From Styela clava (taxonomy: Eukaryota > Chordata > Ascidiacea > Stolidobranchia > Styelidae): 64,000 bases of DNA. The DNA lies in the NCBI RefSeq assembly GCF_964204865.1, contig NC_135261.1:6882001-6946000 (forward strand). The letters run 5' to 3'. A model generated the notes under the pieces. It saw only the letters and a list, made by a program, of their open reading frames with translations. It was not told the DNA's origin and ran no database searches. Positions 10,801 to 23,042 of the stretch are shown piece after piece. The number at the start of each line of letters is the position of its first letter. The first letter of the stretch is position 1. Both the position numbers and the translations under genes were made by a program.

Positions 10801-13800
10801 GAAATTCAATGGGAAAACTCATAACACCTTTAATACAGGTAACTGATAGAATAAAGGAATTTTGCTGTACTTACAATGGCTATATCAATGGATGGATCAA
10901 TATCAATGGATTGGGAAATGGAAGTTGGAAAGCGGAAATCACTTTTTCTCCAACTACTGTAAAATTTTTATCCATTATGAATCTATATCCTACAAGATTT
11001 TTTTCAAATCATTTCAGGGGACACCTGTTAATTTTTGAAAGACTCTTGACTTTGTGGATTCGCAATTTCGCCTCCAATGAAAAATGTCAAACCCCGCCTC
11101 ATCTGCCCTGGAAAATGTATTCATGATTTTACAAACACTATTAATTTGCTGCCATCTGCAATTTTATTTTTTATTTTCCCAGAGACTAAGTCCTGCAGAT
11201 CAGCTTCATGTGTTAGAATACAACTCGCATCATTTACTGACATTAGCTGGGAAGACTGGAACTCTTGATAAAGAACAGTTTGGATTTGCAAACCCTCTCC
11301 AACTATATGGGTAAAATATTAGATATTCACCAAGATCACTAAGATATTCACACTTCCAGGGGTAAATTTTGCGAACAGGTAAGTATGTGACCGAATGTCA
11401 CCAATAACGATATTGCATATTGAAACGTTGTGTTTTGCATAAGACAGCGAGCGGCTCCCAAACTTTTCGTTCGTGCGGCGATAAATTATCATGGAAAAAA
11501 CTCACGGCACACCTACACGAAAAAAAATGCTGCCTCTGAATAAAACTCAATTTTGTGATTGTCAGTGTGTACTTTTATGAATTTTAAAGTTTGGAATCAC
11601 GAGGCCTAAAAGAATAATGACAAAAGGTCAACTCTTCTTTCTCATATATGTCTGATATTCCTTTGAAATACTGAAAAATTCACTCATTTTCGCTAAACTC
11701 GGTCCAGAAGATAAATAAACTGCAGCTCGTGAAATTGCAACAATTAGTTTCTACCTCTATTGTTACATAACAATGGAGGCAGACACTGTGTAACAGAAAG
11801 TAAACGACATAGAATGGTAAAACGAATTTATTTTGTTTCCTATACACATCATTTAAAATAGAAACAAAACATTTATGGTAAATACAATAAATATTTTACT
11901 TTGGAATATGATGCAATGTCAATCATGTTTTACTACTCACCCAATTACCACTTTTAGTGAAGGACTTCTCTCTCATGCTACTTATCTCCAACATCAAGAT
12001 ATTGCCGACAATAAATTTGAAGATGCAAAAAAATCCTATGTTTCATCACAGAAGATCATATCTGATGAATTGATGTATAATATTGCATCGTATAATTATA
12101 TGTACATGGGGATTGGAATGGTTTTAACATGGCTGGTGAGTTTGATAACATTTAATATGGTTATTGGTAACTGTTCTTCAATTTGGTATTGAATTTGAAA
12201 ACGGTTTTGGGGATAAACCAAAGCATAATGGAAGCAGTCATTTATGGTATTTGAAAAAATATGGATCTGAAGGCCGTTTGTCAAGCACCTGATTGCTGAA
12301 AAGATCAGCAGACAACTATGTTCCAATGCTTCATAAAAAGCATTCCCATGAATTAAAATAAAACAGTCAAATATCAATTGAAGTATTGACTCCAATAGCC
12401 CCAATAAAAAATGTAAAAAAAAAAGAAATTTTAGCAGATTTGGCCATGTATCTGTAATGAAAATATGAAATTGATTGATCTGTTAGTTGAGGAGAAAACA
12501 GATTTTTTCTCAACGAGAACAAAAAAAAAACATTGCAAAACATCCACTTTGCCTCTAATGTCAGTTGATTGAAGTAATATAGCATTTCTCCGAATTTTCA
12601 GGGTTATTTTGCTGTAGCAGTCTCTTGGGGCCAAATTGTGTTAATTCATAAAGCTCCAACGAACACTGACGAGCCTCGAGACGCACCCTCCTCACCTGTA
12701 ACCTGGGGTGTACTTGCAACGTTGGGTACTATAGTTCATGGAATGAGTCTCTTATCAAGCAGTTTCCTTGAGGAAGAACATCAAACTTGGTATTTTTTGA
12801 CAACAACGTTTCTGGCAATCCTGTTTTGTAGTGTTATTATGGAAATTGTTGGCAAAAAACTTGGAATGGCTGAGACTATTCAGAAAGGATTTTTTTCTAG
12901 AAGTAAGTTAGAATTGCATTGTTATATATATTTTGCTTTAAAGAGGATAGATGAATAAGTGTAGAAATTTTGTTTTCACAAAATGGTGACAGTTACGGGT
13001 GATTCAACGAGTCTTCCTGCATACTGACACAAACGTATTTTTGTGTCGTTCTGTGTGGCCAAGATGTCTGCCTGCAAACCCAATTGATAAAACAATATTT
13101 GTGATCTGTTTTTATTTTTAAATAATTTTAATTAAAATTTGGACGTTTTTGAAATTGGAAGTACATCATTTTGTTTGCTAATTTTGTACTTTTGAGTAAT
13201 TCATGGCAATTTGCAACAAAATTAAATATATGTAACTATAAGCATAACATTGGATCTATTATTTATAAACAAGTCGGCTTTTGCTGACTTTGACTTAACT
13301 TACATTAAAATACCTTTAGTGCACATTTGCCACATTGGAAACTTGCCTTGAATTCACAATTTTATATTTTAGAAAAATCTTCACCAACCCGCAAAGTTCG
13401 AGGAAAAGAAGAGTCGATGGAACTTCTACATCGAGCTAAATCAGATGAATCTGTCGACTCAACTTGGGATTTTGTTGAGTTAGAAACAAACACCGAGGAG
13501 GAGTTTACTTTCGACAAAACAAAGAAGGGTCCTCAAAATGTGAGGATATTTTCATTTTTTATCAAGCTAGGATTAATGTACAAGCATAATTTTTGAGAAA
13601 TATCAAGTCCAGGCATCTGCAATGAATGATTAACTTTTTATCTATTCTTTCGTACCTATATGAAAACGGAATTATAAATAATTGACATAAAATTATGTAT
13701 GTTTCCAATTGAGTGATTAATTCCACTCATTTGAGGCTTTCATGTTTTTTTGGTTGGACTTCTTGCTCTCCAGTTTTTCAACTGGTCTACTTATTCATCC

Positions 13801-16800
13801 TTTTAGGATTCAGACATTCACATAGTTGGAGTTTTAATAGCAAGTCTTATTGCACATCGAGTACTTCGAGCTTGGAATAGAACGGGCATACAGTATGTTG
13901 ATTTACCAGATATTGGTAAGTGTGCTACCAGATTTCTGAAGAATATTGATAATTGTGCATAAATTACTGTTTAAATATTCCCCAAGCTCTTCAAGAGTGA
14001 GACCATATTGTTTGGATCTATTATATATCATCCTCTCGTGTTTTACATATAATTCCTCGTTGACTTCTTTACTAATGTATAGGGTATCCATAAAGAAACT
14101 TTTTCAAAATTGCAAAGGGAATTTATTGATACCATATATTATTTTGGCCCTCTCAGATGTAATAAATGATGTAAAAGTACCATTACTGATTAAAAAACAA
14201 ACCTGTTAAAAGATATTGAGAACTGACTTCATAACAAATTGAAAGTGTAAAGGGACTTTATGGACACCCTGTAAATAATGCCTTTACCATATCAGACCCT
14301 AATGATAACATTATTCTGTATAGATATTTGAAACGCTGTCAAAATATATCGTTCATATTATATACACACAGTAACCATTAGTCAGTAAGCAGGAATCACT
14401 ACAGTAAGAATAGTCCATTTCGCAATGTGAAAAATTATGGTGAATCAGCATTCATTTTGCTTATTAAAATTCGACTTCATTACCGTGTTGTTGTATTCCA
14501 GGTGATTGGCTCAACAGGCCTGATAACAGCCCAATACTGGGGCTGACCCACTTAATCAGTCTTATCAGTATTGCCATTCTACTAGAGATGATAACGAATG
14601 GAAAAGATATCTGGAGAAGGGGTGTGGTGTGGGTTGGACTCGGTTGTGTGTTCTGGTACAGAAGCGCTGTGATGCGGGCATTGAGGGGTGAAGAAATATC
14701 AAATGGAGACCATGCTATGTGGGTAACTTAGTGTTCAGATTTTGTCTTCAAAAGATACCAGTATTTGGTAAAAGTGGAAATAATATTGTTATTGTTCACC
14801 ACCTCACGCAGGGCGATTCCGAATCGAAAAGATTCTAGTCTTTCCCATGAATAGTAGCTCCTTATGCATTTTAGATATCAGTACTTATACAGGCTTTGTT
14901 TAGAGCGAAAAGCATGAATGAGCGTCGCATAACAAAAAATGGTACTGAATGGTTACGTATACTTTAGTGTAGTATACTACACCGTAGGCAAGAAAATATA
15001 AATTTCAACCGCACTTTTGTAATTTGAATTCCAACCTCTCGACTTTAAAAAAGGTTCTATTCAAGCATCCGCTGTTATCTAACGATGTGTAAGGGAGTTA
15101 GAAAGAACCGGAATCTTTCATAGTCGTCATAGCTTGTTCAATTTACTGCACCCTGGGTGAGGTAGTGGATATGGGATTTCAACACTCCCCTGGGGGGTAA
15201 TGCGATGCCAACAAGTTTTTTTTTTCAGTTTATGATAAAATATTCCTGGTTTTCTTCATTGCTTGTTTTTCCCTGAATGTTTCAATATATAAACATAGCA
15301 GGCGTAACGCAGGCAAAGATTATTTGAAATGCTTCTTGTTATCTCAGTGGTGATTCTCTGCTGGGAGAAGCAGTGTTTCATACATGATATAATAAATTTT
15401 GTTGAATTATTTTCCTGTCTAATTAAGAATGTAAATGGACATGGCTAATAATTAAAGCTCGTTGCGCTGCATTTCGTATTATGGGTTCGAATCCTGAGCT
15501 TGATAATCATGTGTGATAGGATGGATTGTTACTCACTTTCTCTGTCACAGTTGCAAGGCCCACGTAACTGTTTCATTGCCATCCAATACCATGCGTGATG
15601 CGTCTGAAATGATTACCTGGTGTTTTATTCGTATATCCGACATGGACTCGTACTAGACAAAAAACAGTGGTTCACTATATCATGACTTTTTTTTTTGAGA
15701 TTTGAGATTTTATCATCACAGATTCTTAAAACACTTTGGCTTCGTATAGTTTATATCAGTATAATGACTTGGGAGTATTCGTAGCCGGAATTGTGAGAGA
15801 ACTCCGTTGAGTGTGACTTACACCTAAGAATTATATGATGTAGTACGGTGAATAATTATTTTGTTAAACCTGGTATATTTCCTGTTTTCAGTGGCTTGTT
15901 ACCGGCTTTGCTGTCTTACCTATCAGTTGTGTTAGTTCTTGGAAGAGGAATATTTTTGAAATCAAGAAAGATATCTGGTGAGTGGAGAAATTTTTATGAT
16001 ATGTTTAATAATTAGAAGAAGCTCTATTTAGAACTCGGCTTATACTACTAATTCTTTGATATTGAATCCAAATCTTCATTGATTTACTCATAAGCAAAAG
16101 ACTGGGATTGTCAAATTGGAATAATATACAGTGATACCTTTACTAGTCGAACATAATTCATTCATGATTGGTGTTTGAGTAGTGAAACTTTTTTGCTAGA
16201 GAAAACGATGGTAATTATCTTTATACAATCTTACGCTTTCCAAAATATTCATGACTTTTTATTTTTCAAAAACATGGAAATGATAGACTTTGCCATGCAA
16301 TACTGTAACGCAAAATCATACACTCGAACAGCATTCTCGTATTTCACAGTAATTTCTTTTTCCAACAAATCATCAGTCGAACACCAATCCTGAACGATCG
16401 CGTTTGAAAACCGAGGTATCACTGTATATGCTTTTATGTTCTATATCAGGAGTGTGCAACCTATAATACAGAAGAGCCATATACAAATAACTGGGTAAAA
16501 CCGAAGGCCGCACCTTTATTTGACATAGGCTCTCTCTGGTGTTGCGAGCACAAAAATTTTGATTATTGATCTTATGACGTAGATTGGTCGATTCGCCCGA
16601 GCTAGCTGTTAGGGCATTGTAACGTCATGAACATAGATGAAAAAAAAAATTGACTCAGTTGCAGTTACAGGCTCGGAATTACTCGCGCGTACCAGATTAA
16701 ACTAAATTGAAAACTCATTTCGCGGGCCTCACAATTTTTCCTTGTGGGCGCATTTTGCTTGCGAGCCACAGGTTGCATGCCTCTGTTCTATATTATTGCC

Positions 16801-19800
16801 CTGATGAAGTTATTATTGACTTTGTGCCAGTTCTGCCTGCATTTGCTATTTCGATTTGATTGTTGAACCTTTTTTAATTTCCCAGGAACTAAAACAATGG
16901 ACTACATCATTTCATCAGTCATATTGTTGAGTTGTTTGCTTTTACGTCCCCACAACGTTTGGGCATTAGTCATCAACCTCTATTTGTATTGGTCAGTTTT
17001 TCGTCTGCTCTGGCCAATCGTGGAGGAGGATTCTACTTATTCAAATTTACAAATTGGAAAAATTGTCCTCAGGACTACACTGTGTTACTGGTTTGGACAA
17101 ATGTCCTATTTCAGTTTTGTAAGTAACTTTTTTGCACAGCCTTTTTTCACATTGTCTTCGAGGCGCAGTTCTTACCACTTCATGGCAGCTCCTGCCACGA
17201 ACGAACGGCGGCAGCTCTTGCCATGGTTTTATAGCGCTATTCAGTAATCAGTATTAACGGTATATTCACAAATAACAGACCAGATTTTAATTGATCATGC
17301 GGAATTATATCTACTTAAACCCTAACCCTACCCCCACATTCATCAAAACTGTATCCATAAGAAAAACGTTCCAACTTACCCAATATTCGTCACCATAAGG
17401 GACAGCCCTTTCTTTACAGCCCACCTGCCGTAGTTACGGCAGCAAAATTTTACCTGCCATTGGTTTTCAATTTGCTGCCGCGGTAACGGCAGCCTGTCAT
17501 TGGTTTGTGGCAGCTACAAACTCAGTCGCCATTGGTATGGTATGGAAATACCGCCATGGTTTTGCGGCAGCTGCAGACGCCACAGAATACTTAAAACTGC
17601 ACTTGTTGTCTTCCCTACTAGCGGCCTTTTTTATTTAAGTAGCCATCATTTTTGAAAGAACCAGAATATTTCCGGTTTTGCAATGGATTACACTCAGGCG
17701 AAGTGGTGGAATAGCATATCAAATACTGTTCTAAAAAGCCATCAATTCATGTGTCCTAAACACAGTCGAAGCGATAAATTGAGGTTTATCTGTATAGTAA
17801 ACATAGAATATTGGGTACTCTCGCAGTATGTGTTACCAGGCTGCCCATAGGCTTTCGTCCCTTCACACAACTTGATGTAAAGTAGGCGAACAAATTAGTT
17901 ATATCCATATTGATACACATACTTCTGGAGTGCCGAATATTGAACCTCATTTTGATGTTAGAAGGTACTTTTGGTTTAATTTGAGTACAATTCCCAATAT
18001 TATGATATTAATTCTGACTCTGAGGAATTTGTAATTTCAACTTTGACTCAAATGCCAATAACAACGCTTCGTGTTATCTGGGGTAAACGTTACCCATTTG
18101 TTGCAGTCGTCTAATATCTAAAACTAGAACGGGTTTGTTGATTATCACAATATTCCAAGAACAAGAATGGTGTGGCGCATCGTGCTAAGCGTTAGGAATA
18201 CGCTCGCCACCGCATCTCTGATTACCCATCGTGGGAATGCAGGTTCGAATCCCATGCGGGGATGGTCATGTGCGAGAGGATTGCTGGACTCCTCGCCGCC
18301 ATAGGGTGGTTCACGTAACCTCTGGTCGGTTACGGCTTCCTCCACCATAATGTCCATGTCTCTGAAAACAAATAACTGGCTAACTAATCCCATACCCGAC
18401 CTGGACTGGTAACCGGACAAGAGGCCGTGGTTTGCCATATGATTAAGCCGTCTTATCAAATTTCCTCTTCCCCAGAATAAATATGTAAATCCTAAGTCCC
18501 TCCGAACCCCATAAACCCCAACACTGAGAATAACCCTCTCACTTTCTTTCCTCTTTTTTTTTATTTTCAATTTTATTTATTTTAAACCAGGGTAATTCCA
18601 ACAGTCTAGCTTCTATAGATGTCTCTTCTGGTTTTGTTGGAATGTCACATCATACTGGAACACTGGAAGACTCAATTGTTAGATGCTTGATCATATTTAC
18701 TACTTATATTGGACCAATGACTTGGACAATGCTTTGTCTAGCGGACAGCGTGGACGTCACTCTACAAAGTATGTATTAATTGCTGAATATAATAAATAGA
18801 CTGTTGATAATATGATTTTTAATGCATCAGACAGTTAATGTTTAAAAAGGCGCTCTCGTGGGTAAAAGAGCACAATGTTTTTATAATCATCTCGCCCCGT
18901 TAAAATCTTTCTCTGTTTTGCCTGATGCCTCTATTACTGTAAGGCTAAGCGATAGCCGCATTCTCTTCTCTTGTCAGCTGGTGATGAACATTTGACCAGT
19001 GAGTTCAGGGTTGCTACAACCTGTCAAAGCTGTGTTAGCAAACTGTGCAAGAACTCAAAATTTTAATGTCTCACCAAAATGTTAAATAAATAAAATTTAG
19101 CATTGTGAGAATTTTTTATTCGTTGTGTGCATGGAAAATACTAAAGTTTTTGAGTGGCCCAGCTAGATGTCTAAAGTTGGCTATATGTAGGCTTACCATA
19201 CGTCCCGCTTTTCAGCGTTTTGTCCCACCGTCCCGATAAGTCAGTCAAAAGTCCCGCTTTTCTACCATGATACACAAACATGTTCTCGTTACTGTTGTTT
19301 CTGTGTAGTGCAGCGCTAGCCTACTTACTGAAGGTGAATGCGTTCGTTTCCTGCTGATTCCCATTCATGGCAGACACATCGCATGTAAAACCAATACTAA
19401 TTAGTCTAAATTTGAATTATTTGTACCCGTATCGTTACCGTCAATTCCTTCCAACTGAACCCGATATTTGGACAGAGAATATGCGCATGAAATTTCGATA
19501 ACAATATGGTCAATAAAGACAGCCGGGACAGCTTTAAATGTAGGAATGTAGGCCTGTGTAGTAAAATTGGAAAATGTGAAGTTACAAAATCGTTGTCTTT
19601 TGAGGTGTCCCGATTTGTCACAAAAATATGGTAACCCTAGCTATATGGTCCATTGACAAAAATGTTGCACACCCCTGCCTTAACATGACAGTTCTTATGT
19701 GCTTATTTCACGGACCAGGAGGCACAATGTCAATAAATTGCGTGAGTTGGAGTTTTGTCGATACCTAAGGTGCACCAGGGTGTATGACACAATGGTTTAT

Positions 19801-20339
19801 AGGAGTATCTAGTTACTGTACGAAGCTTATTAAACAAAAAATTTTTTAGAGTTATTGTATTTTATTCAAAAGGGAACGTAAAACGGCGGTTTGTTTCTAT
19901 AATAATAGTACTGGTATTATTTTGTAGGCAATAATGCATAAAGCACTACCTGACCCATACATTAGGCGCACCGACTCATAAGGCACATGATCGATTTTTA
20001 GAAAAAATTATTTAAAGTGCGCATTATTGTCTGTAAAATACGGTATATGATATTTTCACTCATTACAAGTATATATTTTAATCTGTATCTTTGTTTTTTT
20101 CATCTACAGATTCCACTTCGAAGCAATATTCCAGACCTGCGTTGTTAGCTGTATTCTCTACGTTCGCATTTCTTCGTATCACACCAACTGCGTTTTATCT
20201 CATTCTTATAACAGCCATGAGATATCATCAATTTGTGTGGAGTGTGTTTGCTCCTAAGTTACTATTTGAAACTGCTTCTACTGTCATTTATGGTGCGATG
20301 TTGCTGGCTGCTTCCATAGCTGCTAAATGGATAACTTGA
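4870..20339 (+). CDS. PIGG: GPI ethanolamine phosphate transferase 2 (GPI7/PIGG)
   Basis: PIGG adds ethanolamine phosphate to the second mannose of GPI anchors in the ER. Eighteen exons: 4870-4938, 5565-5709, 6359-6543, 7299-7511, 8076-8184, 8681-8763, 9872-10017, 10724-10838, 11183-11310, 11958-12135, 12602-12902, 13373-13539, 13807-13915, 14502-14718, 15892-15977, 16886-17118, 18591-18768, 20110-20339. They sum to 2892 nt, 963 aa plus stop, with continuous phase (human about 983 aa). An N-terminal hydrophobic anchor (about 6-22) precedes the alkaline-phosphatase-fold domain: GDAAGFISRAEAPTLTMPRI (nucleophile Thr about 126), VTGDHGMTDKGSHGG (Asp283, His284, His292). A multi-spanning C-terminal half includes EEEHQTWYF (514-522) and ends in MRYHQFVWSVFAPKLL. 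Odd: the family's IDALRxDF reads INGLREDF (Asn87) and GLDHIGH reads GLGHIGH (Gly234), removing two expected metal ligands. Exon 14 uses a GTGGGT donor at 14719, the only choice that keeps phase. Identity of the gene is near certain; activity is in doubt. Confidence 0.95.
8448..8566. mobile_element. Probable hAT-type MITE in PIGG intron 5
   Basis: The left end cagtgatcggcaaag and the inverse of the right end (cagtagtaagcag) resemble hAT termini. The flanks gcctaatt (8440-8447) and gcctagtc (8567-8574) agree at six of eight positions, suggesting a decayed target duplication. Confidence 0.5.
10483..10687. mobile_element. Foldback MITE family, long variant, in PIGG intron 7
   Basis: The interior gtgtaaagggactgaagcct, the block around cttggctaacacag and the end cctaacctggtacacatact match the copies at 33604-33810 and 56966-57169. 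The left terminus is degraded, so the start is approximate. It ends about 36 bp before the exon 8 acceptor at 10723. Confidence 0.6.
11449..11520. repeat. hAT-like left end fragment in PIGG intron 9
   Basis: The sequence cagcgagcggctcccaaac followed by a region rich in cggcacacc is a typical hAT terminal motif. No matching right end or target duplication was found before exon 10, so this is probably a truncated copy. Confidence 0.35.
14080..14271. mobile_element. Tc1/mariner-type MITE in PIGG intron 13
   Basis: Ends tagggtatccataaag and, inverted, cagggtgtccataaag are flanked by TA on both sides (14078-14079 and 14272-14273), as expected for Tc1/mariner insertion. An inverted, partial relative begins near 34470 and shares the segment around ctgattaaaaaacaaacctg and gagaactgacttcataac. 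No transposase ORF is visible. Confidence 0.75.
15440..15620 (+). mobile_element. Degraded tRNA-derived SINE
   Basis: A polymerase III B-box ggttcgaatcc at about 15485-15495 is followed by a diverged version of the body seen at 18240-18330 (catgtgygagagg, then cccacgtaac). It lies in PIGG intron 14. The A-box half is poorly preserved. Confidence 0.55.
16447..16785. mobile_element. hAT-type MITE in PIGG intron 15
   Basis: Termini caggagtgtgcaacc and the inverse of ggttgcatgcctctg are bounded by a perfect 8-bp duplication TTCTATAT (16439-16446 and 16786-16793). The interior ends with a cgcgggcctc segment and gcgagccaca close to the right end. It is related to the 2480-2852 element. It ends 100 bp before exon 16. 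Confidence 0.86.
17165..17590. repeat. GCAGC/GCCGC-rich imperfect repeat tract
   Basis: Multiple short copies of ggcagct, tgccgyrgt and gccatggtttt occur in both orientations in PIGG intron 16, so the tract can fold on itself. A short ccctaaccctacccc run lies at about 17320. Composition is clearly richer in G/C than the surrounding intron. Possibly the remains of a foldback element; no clean termini were found. Confidence 0.4.
17814..17934. mobile_element. Foldback MITE, internally deleted
   Basis: It starts ggtactctcgcagtatgtg and ends cacatacttctggagtgcc, with a perfect 8-bp duplication GAATATTG (17806-17813 and 17935-17942). The interior matches the reverse orientation of the long variant (cccataggctttcgtcc, then aacttgatgtaaagtagg). 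It lies in PIGG intron 16. Confidence 0.85.
18166..18560 (+). mobile_element. tRNA-derived SINE directly upstream of PIGG exon 17
   Basis: An A-box-like tggcgcatcgtgctaagcg at about 18171 and a B-box ggttcgaatcc at about 18242 mark a tRNA-derived head. The body runs through ggattgctggactcctcgcc, ggtcggttacggcttcctcc and acaaataactggctaac. Reverse or forward copies lie at 30800-31010, 42780-43020, 43770-43950 and 38410-38545. The tail ends about 30 bp before the exon 17 acceptor at 18590. The reverse ORF across this element is repeat sequence, not a gene. Confidence 0.8.
19188..19639. mobile_element. hAT-type element, TAGGNTTACCATA termini
   Basis: Termini taggcttaccata and the inverse of tatggtaacccta are flanked by a perfect 8-bp duplication GCTATATG (19180-19187 and 19640-19647). 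It is non-autonomous (452 bp) and lies in PIGG intron 17. It is directly followed at about 19660-19675 by gttgcacacccctg, the right end of a different (GGGGTGTGCAA) family whose left end was not found. Confidence 0.85.
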
Positions 20340-20524
20340 TCGATTGTCTCAATTTCACACACAATATACCAATTTGTTCAATACCATTTATCTATATGGT
20401 TACAATGCATTGAAATGGCGAATTTATACCATATTTTTTATACAGCGCGACTTATTCACCCTCATATGCCAAACAAAGCACTGGACAAGAAGGCGCAGAA
20501 ATCTAAAAATATGTAGGGAGCTGC

Positions 20525-20632
20525 CATTTTGGGCTATTCATACCAAGATGGCGCACAACCTGCTAACCCTAACCTGGTACACACACTAGGTTCAGGTTGT
20601 GCGCCATATTGGTACGAATACTACGGGAACAC
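20525..20632. mobile_element. Foldback MITE copy downstream of PIGG
   Basis: Inverted arms run through taccaagatggcgcacaacc and ggttgtgcgccatattggta, with ctaaccctaacctggtac between them, as in the other copies. No clean target duplication was found. It lies about 190 bp after the PIGG stop, possibly in its 3' UTR. Confidence 0.6.
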
Positions 20633-20639
20633 CCCATTT

Positions 20640-23042
20640 CGTAGGGATCAGAATCCGGGACTGGTAACCAGAAAAGTTTGCTGTATATTTTGTTTGATAA
20701 ATATGAGATACAGTGATATCTTTTGGAATTTCGTCATTTTATATTATTGACCTTGTCGTAGCAATAGATGGTTTAGTATTAGCTGTTCTACTCTCCTATT
20801 CCATTTATTATGAATTTCTCATTATACTTTGTAGCTCTCATATATCGAAGCTTTGCGGTAATAGTGTTGTATGCATGTTGTTGAGTATAGGTCACTGACA
20901 ATGTGTTGATAAGCTGTCCTCAATTTGAAGCTGTTATGCAGGAATCTTCAGAATGGCCAAGTTTTCTATTCATTGGTCCCAATACTATGCAGTGATTTGT
21001 TACAAAGTAGAAATTTTAATGATGTTGTTTTAATACATTTCGCTTACACAGACATTTTCACAAGCTAACACCTATTGTTATTACAACAAAATGGAGTAAC
21101 ATTTGGAAGGATTTAATGACCCACTGAACTGGGCATAAGAGATCCAGTTCCCTTTTCGGCAACTTGAACAACAAAACACAAGTGACTCCGCTTTTTTCAA
21201 AAAACCCATGTAATATTTGTTACACTAATTTCAGAAGATATTAACCCGATCCAATATTGGTGTTTCAAATCCTACTGCCAGTGATCTGGCCGGATTTGAG
21301 TTACACATTTGCAAAGTATTTTTAGTTGGTTGTTAAATATTGTTTGTAGTTGTTACTGTTTTATTTATTTAGACAGAAATTATAAGATGCAATTTTTCTA
21401 ATGGTGTTCTTCATCTATAAAACCATAATCGCGTATTGAATGTGGAAAATCTACATGATCGCTGAGGTTGTAGTTGTTCATAGATGATGAATAAACTCGA
21501 GCGTTTCTGCCAAGCACACACACAAATATTGTTCTCAGAAATGTCTCTAAAATAGAGGATGCCATGTGCGATCACAGTGATTTTAGTGTTTACATAACAC
21601 AACCATATTAGGGTTAGACACCAAATTCGATGAAAATGTCTTTTTGGGGTTAAACGCGTACCAACGTGGCACCACAGTTGAGATAACGTTCCACAGCCTA
21701 CATTTATGAGATCGCATACCAAAGTGGTTCCGATCGTTCCTTTGGCGTTTACCGAATGATTTTCAGCAAAACGAGTCTACTCGGTATATTCAAAATTACT
21801 TGGAATCCTATAACGTTGAGGTATTCGAATATGAACGCTCGTGCTTTTTTACCGTCGGTGTGGTTAGGACTTGGCACTTTAAACCGCATTAAATTGTTCG
21901 AGATGATTCAAGACGAAAATGTAACGGGAACAGTTTTAAATTATAATTAGGTTCTGAAATCATCGGCTCTACCATTGAATAGCTAGCTACCTTAGCTAAT
22001 CATGTGTCTGATTTTGTAACCTAAGTGTGGCCATGTTTCGACACCTTATTTAGAATTTCTCTTCTCCCTGATGAATTTGAGAAATCAGATTTCGTAATAT
22101 TCGCAAATAACTTCGATGCAAGTTATAATGATGACGCGAAACTTGTCCTTTTTCGTGACAGTGTGCGAAGCAACATCTCCGCAAAAGTGTACTTAGTGAG
22201 GGCGAAAAAGTGGTCATTTACGTCATAAATTTTCCGAGGTTTTCAGAACCACTCTCTTATCGAAACAACTAGTGAAAACTTGTTAGAGAGGAAAGTAAAT
22301 TCAGGAATATTTCAAATTCATCATGCCCAAACGTGAGTCAACAAAAGTAGGAAGGATGTTATTTTACCCCATGAAGATACCGAATCTTAGTGATTTTATA
22401 TGTCACAGGTTCTTAAGACAATAAAACACGACATTCGGTGTCGTGTTGTCTTTATATACAGACAAAGCAAGTATTTGTTATGATTTGTGATTTATAACTT
22501 GATAATGTGTTGAATTCCCATGTATTAGGTCATTTCGTCTTCTGTGGTTTAGTAGGATGAGAAACATTGCGGTTAGTTCGATACAACTCTCTCGCCGAGG
22601 GAGGATTTACTGATTAGAGTTTAGCGACCTGTTTTCAAGTTGTTCAATCAATCTGCGTGAATTGTTGATCTCTAGTAATTCTTGAATAGTTTGAGGTGAG
22701 AAAATCTACTTTTACCAAATGCCAGATATACAGACACTGCTGAAAAAATATCACGAGTGCAATAAAACAGATTGGGACAGCAGTGTATCAATTAGAGTTA
22801 ATGCGGGACTCACTGCGACTGCATAGGTTACAGTGTCCTGAGACCGCCCTTGTTTTCCACTTGCGACGTCGAGGAGTCTTGTTTTTCTCATTGTCTGCAT
22901 CTAAATTTGCGTAAAGGGCGAGGGTGCTTCTAATTCTAAGGACAACAAAGGCAGCTAATTCCGAGTCAGGATTTTGACTAACAATTACTAGCTATAAATT
23001 TTTTATTAGATATTATTATCCATATTCAAAACTCTTCAAACA
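20640..23042. other. Intergenic, no supported gene
   Basis: Several ORFs of 60-100 codons occur (for example 21756-21950 and 22025-22228) but none has a recognisable domain, paired splice sites or a homologous copy in the window. A short imperfect inverted repeat around acacgacattcggtgtcgtg lies near 22430. Confidence 0.4.

Noticed and set aside
15440-15520. tRNA gene suggested by the B-box ggttcgaatcc
   Set aside because: No cloverleaf with paired acceptor stem can be formed; flanking sequence matches the SINE family.
18145-18570. 141-codon reverse ORF
   Set aside because: It lies wholly within the tRNA-derived SINE, matching other SINE copies; no domain or splice context.
174-20339. TPGS1 and PIGG as an operon
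   Set aside because: The 708-bp gap and no visible trans-splice acceptor immediately before the PIGG ATG give no support for polycistronic processing.
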